Below are positions 57,482 to 64,000 of a stretch of DNA of 64,000 nt, piece by piece. This stretch comes from Cryptomeria japonica (lineage: Eukaryota; Streptophyta; Pinopsida; Cupressales; Cupressaceae). Below the pieces are notes generated by a model. It had not been told where the DNA came from, did no database searches, and worked only from the letters and a program-made list of their open reading frames with translations. The first letter of the stretch is position 1. The number at the start of each line of letters is the position of its first letter. A program made the position numbers and the translations under genes. The DNA lies in the NCBI RefSeq assembly GCF_030272615.1, contig NC_081414.1, forward strand, positions 916,059,648-916,123,647. Direction: 5' to 3'.

Positions 57482-58380
57482 TGACAATTCTTGTTAAGCG
57501 CATTTGTCTGCCCTGCAACACTCTCTTCTCAACACTTCATACTGAAAGATGGATTCACTTATTTTTACATACATCATTATCTGATAATGCGGACACAACC
57601 TCTAACAACAACCAACAACCAAATTACATCAATATGACTCCCATTTATACAAATCATCAACCTTGACTACAAGGTTGACAACCCTTAAGACCTAATTACA
57701 AAATTACATCACATGATACATAAATCAAGCATTAGACCAATACAAATGCCAAGACGACATAGCATGGACCCAAATCAAATCCTCAAACACACAACGCCAC
57801 CAAAAATCTTGCCAAAATCATTTGTAACACGCTACACCACCGAAAATGTCGCATAAATCAAACAACATCACCAAACCCATAAGATCCTCAATAATGCACA
57901 CAATGATCAATGCAGACCAACAAATCAAATAGGACACAATTAGGAAACACCAACAAGCATGTTAGAACCATCAGCAATAGTTGCACCAACACCACTTAAT
58001 CAAATCTTCATCGATCAACATGTTGATACTCAAGAACACTCAAACAACATCAATTGGGACTAGAAAGATAACTTACGGAGCACAAAATCACGAACCATAT
58101 GAATTGAAGATACACATGAACATCCCAAACACTCTCCCAAATCCACAACTCAAGATGTAATCATTCCAAAGCACAACAGATCAAATACCAGAACACTGCA
58201 ACACTGCACACTGAAAAACCAATCCTCATACCGGAATCCATTACTTGATCAAATCACCTCTTAGAATCATGAAACCAATACTCAAACAAGTATCTCTAGT
58301 TGATTCAGCATATAAAATCGATAAACCAACCAGATCAACTTCTTGCAATCACTGGAATACCAAAACACGAGATTATGTTG
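57482..58380. other. No gene recognised
   Basis: A-rich, CAA-rich noncoding sequence. A small hairpin TCAACCTTG / CAAGGTTGA with a 4-nt loop lies at 57657-57678. Confidence 0.45.
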
Positions 58381-58389
58381 ACATCAAAG

Positions 58390-58485
58390 AAATGGGACTC
58401 GGACTCGGCTCAGACTCAGCAAGGCCGGCTCAGACTCGGACTCGGTGTCAGACTCGGCTCTAGACTCTGCTGGACTCAGGAAAGT
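58390..58485. repeat. ACTCGG-rich subterminal-type repeats
   Basis: GGACTCGG, CAGACTCGG and GGCTCAGACTC-like words recur about ten times in 90 bp. The cluster lies beyond the 3' end of the hAT transposase relic, where hAT elements carry short subterminal repeats bound by transposase. Terminal inverted repeats were not identified. Confidence 0.55.
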
Positions 58486-58807
58486 GAAAAACTCAAGAAA
58501 TTTAGAGATTTTTAAAGATTTAAAACTTGTTTCAGACACCCTTTATTGAATACACCTTAAAGACACAAAACCATCATTAAACTCAACTCATTTGATTACA
58601 TACACAAGTATACATCAATCACATAAGCATAAACACAAATTGTAGTTGAAGAAAACAAACATAGATATATAAATATTGTGAAATGTATACAATATTACAA
58701 AACTCATGGAATAAAAAATCCGTGTCATCATATGATCATCATCAAATGTTTCATACAAATACCAAAGGTAAATAGTAAATACTAAATACAACTACAAGTG
58801 TACAAGC

Positions 58808-60170
58808 CTATGGCTCAGAGGGTCGTGCACCCTCTCGCCCTGGCCCCCTGCGAAGGCGTTTAAAGTAGGTCTTGGATGATTCAGCAGCCATAGTCGCTCC
58901 TTGTGACACCATGCCATGCTCACCAACATCAGGAACAACCATGTCATTCTCACCAACATCAGGAACAGTTGTGTCACTCTGAGTCTCAGTATTTCTTGTC
59001 TCTGCTCGTGCTCTCTGCTCCTCCTTTTCCATGGCTACAGCCTTAGCCTCTATATCTACCTAGTCGATCCAACCAATATCATCATCAATAAATACAACTA
59101 TAGGAGTCCCAGGAGCTATCCAATTCTCATTGGCCCACTCTGCTTCAAGATCAACCTCATCTAAAATGATAGGAGACATGTCAACTATTGCATTCTTTCT
59201 CATTCTCAGGCGAAGATTGTAGTGAACAAAGACGAGATCATTAATCTTCTCCATAGATAATCTATTACGCCTCTTGGAGTGTATGTGCTCAAACATACTC
59301 CAATTGCACTCACAACCTGATGCACTGCATGGTTGGCTCAAGATGCGAATGGCCAACTTTTGAATATTTGGTGTCTCTGGGACAAAAAAGTTCCACCAAT
59401 GATCTGAGTTTGAAATGAGAAAAATAAATAAAAATAGTCTCACTCATGAACTCATTTAACAAGTTACAATATAGTATTGAATAAAACTAAAATTAAGCCT
59501 TACAATTTATTTTTACCTGGCATCATAGTTGTCCTACCATCTTTGGTGATAGGACAAGAGAAGGTCTCCCCTTATGCATCTGAGAGCAACTGTAGCTCTC
59601 GAAAAAGGTCTATCTGAGAAGTATCAACAGGTCCCATCTTCTCCATGATTGCATATAGCCCATTAAGGACCTCTGCATCAGCCTTGAAAGAAGGGATAAA
59701 ACGAAATGCCGGATTCAGATAATAGGCTGCCGCATGGATGGGCCTATGAAGCTGATGATGCCATCTCCTATCAATGATCTCCCAAATGGGACCATACTTT
59801 CTCTCATCCCCTCCATAGACGAATCTGATGGCCTCCTTCGCCCTATCCATTCCCTCATATATATAGCCCATTGTGGGCTTATCTCCATCCACAACTCGCA
59901 ACAAAACCACCAAGGACTTAACAAACTGCAAAATTGAAAATATTGTGTAATTTAGAAAAATGAGCAAATAAGAGAATACATATAATAAGTTATAAAACAT
60001 GAAGTTGAATTGTAGAATTTATAAAAAAATTACCTTCACTATCTCATCACAAGGGACTTGTTGATGTGTTTTTTAGGACAATGTCAGACACAAAATAAAG
60101 TTGCCTAATGGTCACTTCACTCTGTCTTGATCAAAGTGCGATTGTATGCTAAGATTACAAGAAGTTCAAA
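58808..60170 (-). pseudogene. hAT transposase C-terminal half, broken
   Basis: hAT transposases cut and paste DNA transposons. Three exon pieces can be read: 60170-60034 (ending PCDEIVK), 59925-59517 (FVKSLVVLLRVVDGDKPTMG, MDRAKEAIRFVYGG) and 59403-58808. Introns 59926-60033 and 59404-59516 have GT...AG borders, and across the second the frame reads MMP-DHWWNFF. The last piece holds the hAT dimerisation domain (FFVPETPNIQKLAIRILSQ, SASGCECNWSMFEHIHSKRR, NDLVFVHYNLRLR). A TAG at about 59060 interrupts it, after which the same frame stays open to 58808 with a 10-residue VVPDVGE(N/H)(D/G)M-type duplication. A TAA lies in the first piece, and the N-terminal half is displaced by the LTR element at 60313. 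Confidence 0.85.
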
Positions 60171-60312
60171 CAATCGACTCCAAGGTTCCTTCAATGCATG
60201 GACGTGACTCAGTTGGCTGATGTTTTTGCTGGTAATCCAAGGGGCCTTACGTTTGCATCATTCTTTAACTTCTTTGCTGTGGCTGGAACTCCATCATTAG
60301 ATATGGCAATTC
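60171..60312 (-). pseudogene. Probable hAT remnant up to the LTR insertion point
   Basis: The 140 bp between the hAT exon and the LTR are of higher complexity than surrounding DNA and read AISNDGVPATAKKLKNDA in one minus-strand frame. I cannot match this to a specific part of hAT transposase, but its position suggests host-element sequence. The last five bases, AATTC (60308-60312), should be one half of the LTR element's target duplication. Confidence 0.35.
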
Positions 60313-61649
60313 TGTGACGCTGCTACTTTGAACGGACTAAAATGAACTGAAAGTAAAGGGGAAAAGGGTTTAGAAGGATCTAAATCTACTCCTAAGGGCA
60401 ATGATAACAATGAATAGTGCTTTGGTGGACAAATTCCAAATAAACCAAGCTCTGCTTCACCAAGATCAACTACAACTCCGCAAGAACTGGTGCAATCTTC
60501 TGGGGATGCTAGAGGATTTTCAAATCAAGAAAGTACATTTGAATACCCAAAAACAGTGCAATCCAAATGACTATCCACAATCAAACTCAACACAAATTTA
60601 GGGGGCTCAGACTAACTTTACACTGCAACTTACAATCAGCAAGATGCAAAAAGTATGAACCATAAAAATTCATCAAACACCATTACATTCTCCATTGAAA
60701 TCAAAGCACTTTACTATTTCTAATCTAAGTGAGGAAGGTGAAACCATGCAAGTTTTGAAAAAATAATTGAAGTGGACACCATCAAAGAACAATGTTTCAC
60801 TATTATTTTCTCAAAAAAACTTATCGCAACAATTTCATACAAAGCTCCCTCCCTTTTACAAATGAGGGGGTCATCCCCTTATATAGGCCTCAAGCTATGA
60901 TTACATCCAAAACCCTAATTAGGATTTCCCCAAAGATTCTCCACACATGATGCAACAAGGTGGGAATCTCCAATTAATAACCCATCATGCCCATATACAA
61001 TTAATTCAAATGCACCCAAAATAGCATCCATTGCGCATTAAATGCACCACCTCCTTCACATTCACCCAACACGTGTTGAATATTCATCCATGCAAAAATC
61101 ACCCCATTATGTCATAAATGATCCATCATTTCCACATGAGGTGGCTGCATGCAGAAGGAATCTGCCATAAATTCAACATGCAATGACCGAGTCACCATTT
61201 GGTCAAACATTCCAGTAATGAATGTGCCACTCTACTGCCACGTGTTCAATAGATCCTCACCATGCAAGTGGACCCCGCCATCGTATATCCACTCCTGCAC
61301 ATCTGGAATTGTTGGAGAGGGAAAATTCGATTCAGGAAGAATTTTCTTGAAGTCTCTTCAACTTTCCTTGCTCAGAGAAGGTTTTTCATCAATTCTGCAC
61401 ATTTCCTATTTTTTAGGAAAATTTCCAAATTAGGGTTCCATAGTCTAGGAGAGAGAAAATTCTCCTACGAATCCAAATCTATAAAACTTTTGAAATTTGG
61501 ATATGATTTGATGCCCGAGAATGGATTTTTCAAATTTTTCCCTGGAGGGGAAATTTCTTGTTCAGTTCATCCTTGATTCCTTCCTTGCCTTAGAAATTTT
61601 ATGTTCAATTCATCCTTGGGTGTATTTCTTCCTTGCTTGGAATTTTGTC

Positions 61650-61862
61650 CCAAAGGAAGGAATTTCCAACACTTAGTCAAATTTTCACATTTCCAAGAAT
61701 TCCACCGTGAAGGAAGGAATTTCCGACACTTAGCCAAATTTTCACATTTTTCACGAACTCTGTCATGAAGGAAGGAATTTCCAACACTTAGTAAATTTTT
61801 CACTTTTCCTGGAATTATGTCCTCAAGGAAGGAATTTCCATTACTTTGTGAAATGTCCATGT
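61650..61862. repeat. 58-bp tandem repeat, 4 units, in LTR G
   Basis: AAGGAAGGAATTTCC(A/G)ACAC followed by TTAG(C/T)(C/A)AAATTTTTCAC-like sequence recurs at about 61652, 61711, 61768 and 61825. Confidence 0.8.
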
Positions 61863-62089
61863 CTCTTTTTCAACATCTCTATTTTTTAGGGATCCTCCTA
61901 AAATTTAGGAACCAGGTTCATTGGATGAAGAATTTCACCCCGATTCTAAATCTATAAAATTTTCCACATTTGGTCGAGATTTAGTGTCTAAAAATAGGAT
62001 AATCGAAAATTCGCCTGAGTGGAATTTTGCTTTTTATTCCTCCTTGACTCCTTGGATTTTGTGCCTTAGGCAAAATTTTAATTTTTAGC

Positions 62090-62310
62090 ATGGGTGAAAT
62101 TTTCATTACACCCATGGATTCATGGATTTTCTTCCTGTGAATGCCTTCCTAGTTTTAGTGCTCTAGCCCAGATCTGGGCGCATTTTCAGCATGTCCATGG
62201 AGAGGTGGATTTTTCCACTTGTGAATTCATTCTTGGTTTAAGCGCCCCAGCCCTGACTTGGGCGCATTTTGGCCATGTCCATGGACACATGGATGTTTTT
62301 CACAAGTTCC
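62090..62310. repeat. Imperfect repeat of about 100 bp in LTR G
   Basis: The succession (TTAGTGCTC)TAGCCCAGATCTGGGCGCATTTT ... ATGTCCATGGA ... TGGAT(T/G)TTT occurs once at about 62153-62215 and again, diverged, at about 62236-62300 (AGCGCCCCAGCCC, CTTGGGCGCATTTT, ATGTCCATGGAC). A partial relative lies at 62095-62130. Confidence 0.6.
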
Positions 62311-62331
62311 AAGCTCTTCGTCAGGATATAG

Positions 62332-62391
62332 ATATGAAATATAACATTTAAGTATAAGAAAGGTTCTTATACTTTAAGTTATATTTCATAT
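62332..62391. repeat. 60-bp near-perfect hairpin in LTR G
   Basis: ATATGAAATATAAC ... AGTATAAGAA pairs with TTCTTATACT ... GTTATATTTCATAT around a 3-nt loop AGG, with a small internal mismatch near the middle (CATTTA against CTTTAA). About 25 of 28 positions can pair. GTCAGG occurs just outside both ends. Confidence 0.75.
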
Positions 62392-62769
62392 ATATTGTCA
62401 GGCTATTTGAGAGTGGTTTCAGGTCCATAGGAATCATAATGCAAATTCTGGATTTTGGAAGATCTTCCAAATTTCCAGACTTAGTCAAATTTTAGGCCAT
62501 TTTCAGATCGGGATGACATTGGTGGATTGATGTGAATTTCTGGACTTGGATGATTTTGCATGCTTTCCTCTTCTGGAATAGGAGTTCCAAACTTAACCAT
62601 TTTTTAACCCAAATTTTCTGCCTTCTGACTCTTTTAGATTTAGAAATGGTCTTTAGGAACGTTCAGTCTTCAGAGATATTCAGCTTTCAGTGTTTTCCTA
62701 TGAAGAACTTGCCAAAAATAGATTTTTCCAAATAGTAAGTGTTTCAAAATGTCAAGGTTTGGGCAAAAT

Positions 62770-62930
62770 AGGTCAGAAAAGCACTTACTAAAAATAGAAA
62801 CTTGCTAAAAATAGAACCTACTAAAAATAGTAAGTTTAATTTTTGGCAAAATTAGACCAATCCGAGACTTAGTAAAATCCCTAAAAAATAGGAACTTTCT
62901 AAAAATAGAAAGTTGCTCCGTTTTGGCTCA
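62770..62930. repeat. Clustered CTAAAAATAG words with small hairpins
   Basis: At least six copies of CTAAAAATAG or CTAAAAAATAG occur. Some form dyads, such as ACTTACTA ... TAGTAAGT around 62783-62832 and AACTTTCTA / TAGAAAGTT near 62890-62912. Confidence 0.6.
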
Positions 62931-63241
62931 AATTTTACTGGGAGGTTCCTTGAAGGGTCCTAATTCTAATTGTATGTTCAATTTTTCCAAAACCCTAACA
63001 GAAACCCCTAAAATCTAGGACAAAAGGAAAAAACCCTAAAATTCACAAAACGAGTCCTAGACTTAGCCGAATTCACTAAAACAAAAAGCAGATTTAATAA
63101 ATATGACCCCCAAACACTTGCAAAGCAGAGAGATTGACAAGACTACTACGAAAAGACCACAAAAATGCAAGCCAAAAAACTAGGAGGGCTTAAAAAGAAG
63201 GGGTCCCCATTTGCAATGGGGCGATGTGTGAAAACGTCACA

Positions 63242-63260
63242 ACATCTAGCCCCCACCCGA
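63242..63260 (-). other. Polypurine tract of element G
   Basis: On the minus strand GGGTGGGGGCTAGATGT abuts the LTR start TGTGACG. Confidence 0.7.
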
Positions 63261-64000
63261 ATAAATGTTCCTAAACATTTCAAGTTCTCAAAGATAAAAT
63301 CCAATCCATAGGGAAAGTGTTGAAAAACACTTCAGGGCAAGAACCCAAATTAAAGCACGTTCATCTGATTATGTGTTTGCATATCCATTAATCCAATCTC
63401 ACTAGACCATCCAGACTTCTAGAATTAGTCATGGAAAGTTATAGGTATCTATACTTCAAAAGCATCCAGGACATTGCCTCGCTGCCAGTCAAGCGTCCAT
63501 AGCTCCAACAAGGTTGTCTCTGGAATTCCATGAATATTGCTCCACTGCTTGCCAGGCATCCATAGCCCCGGTGGAGTTGTTCGCATATTCCCAAAGCCAA
63601 TATTTTGATATTTCTTTTCATTTTTTCATCTTTTCTTTTCCTTTGATATTTCATTTCATTTTCATCAATTCCTCTCGCTCGTAAGCAATGAAGCCTACTG
63701 TGGGTTTAGAGATTCCAGTGGCAACTTCTCCTAAGAGATCTGAATGACTTAGAGCAATTGATAACATAAGTGGAATACAACATCCTCAATTCTACCCACA
63801 AACAAGAACTCCAAACAATTTAGGCCACTCCAAAACCCTAAACCTAAGCAAAACCACTTGAGCGAACAAGCTCAAGGAAAACTAGCACCAAACACTGAAA
63901 ACCAAAACCGAAACAAAACCGACGGGGAAACAAACAAGAAAGGAAAACAAAACAAAACAAGCCAAAACCCCAAAAACCAACGGGAAAACAAAACAAAAAG
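63261..64000 (-). mobile_element. 3' internal end of element G (partial)
   Basis: This noncoding stretch right of the polypurine tract continues past the window. It contains a diverged duplication (TGCCAGTCAAGCGTCCATAG near 63483 and TGCCAGGCATCCATAGCCCC near 63550) and ends in an AAACAAAAC-rich run. No coding motif was seen. Confidence 0.5.

Larger units (their letters stand above)
60313..63241 (-). mobile_element. 2.93-kb 3' LTR of element G
   Basis: The LTR starts TGTGACG and ends CGTCACA, a 7-bp perfect terminal inverted repeat, with a polypurine tract on its right. That makes it the 3' LTR of a minus-strand element which continues beyond the right window edge. It is unusually long. It contains several local repeats (58-bp at 61650-61860, about 100-bp at 62090-62300, CTAAAAATAG words at 62770-62925) and a long hairpin at 62332-62391. 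No ORF in it has recognisable motifs. Confidence 0.75.

Noticed and set aside
1-64000. tRNA genes, CRISPR arrays and bacterial-type operons
   Set aside because: No cloverleaf with a GGTTCGAATCC-type arm, no regular spacer arrays, and the gene families are those of a plant nucleus.

Overview
The window is 64 kb of AT-rich, repeat-dominated nuclear DNA from a seed plant with a large genome. Plant-specific families (GRAS regulator, PPR repeats, Ty3/Gypsy gag with the CCHC 'HDT..C' knuckle, L1-type LINE with RNase H, hAT transposase with plant-type C-terminus), very long LTRs, nested insertions and one intact gene in 64 kb suggest a gymnosperm, most likely a conifer. That placement is inference, not proof. 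I saw no tRNA, rRNA, CRISPR or organelle genes.

Layout. 1-1948: right-hand end of a minus-strand LTR element (leader with a 21-bp minisatellite, primer-binding site, LTR), inserted into the broken gag of a second minus-strand Gypsy element (1949-3353), whose leader carries a 52-65-bp minisatellite (3890-4480). 6640-7317: end of another LTR. 7553-13279: plus-strand LTR element with tRNA-Asp-type primer site and 1.26-kb 3' LTR but no recognisable gag-pol. 13280-16640: minus-strand Gypsy remnant with an integrase C-terminus. 19060-20055: 139-bp tandem satellite. 21668-23404: the only intact gene, an intronless GRAS-domain regulator of 578 residues on the minus strand. 23.5-31.9 kb: gene-free DNA with small Copia gag and DUF4283-like relics and a degenerate telomere-like CCCTAA tract.

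31941-47974 is a three-layer nest. The outer element (about 9.6 kb) is a minus-strand LTR element coding for gag and a protease-like domain only. Its right LTR is split at 40809/47218 by a 6.4-kb insertion carrying a PPR-gene fragment and three tandem hairpins. That insertion is itself split by a 3,149-bp near-perfect palindrome (41688-44836) with LTR-like TG...CA ends and a perfect 5-bp target duplication AGGAG. 50879-57440 is a 5'-truncated L1-type LINE on the minus strand, with ORF1 end, endonuclease-RT-RNase H ORF2, and an unusual long third ORF downstream; the junctions are overlapping stop/start codons. 58808-60170 is a hAT transposase relic with two recognisable introns, cut by a large LTR (60313-63241, 2.93 kb) of an element that runs off the right edge.

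Functionally only the GRAS gene looks active. Most of the rest records successive transposon insertions and decay by C-to-T type transitions. The strongest candidates for something undescribed are the target-duplicated palindromic LTR insertion, the third LINE ORF, and a GGACCATG...CATGGTCC dyad shared by otherwise different LTR elements.
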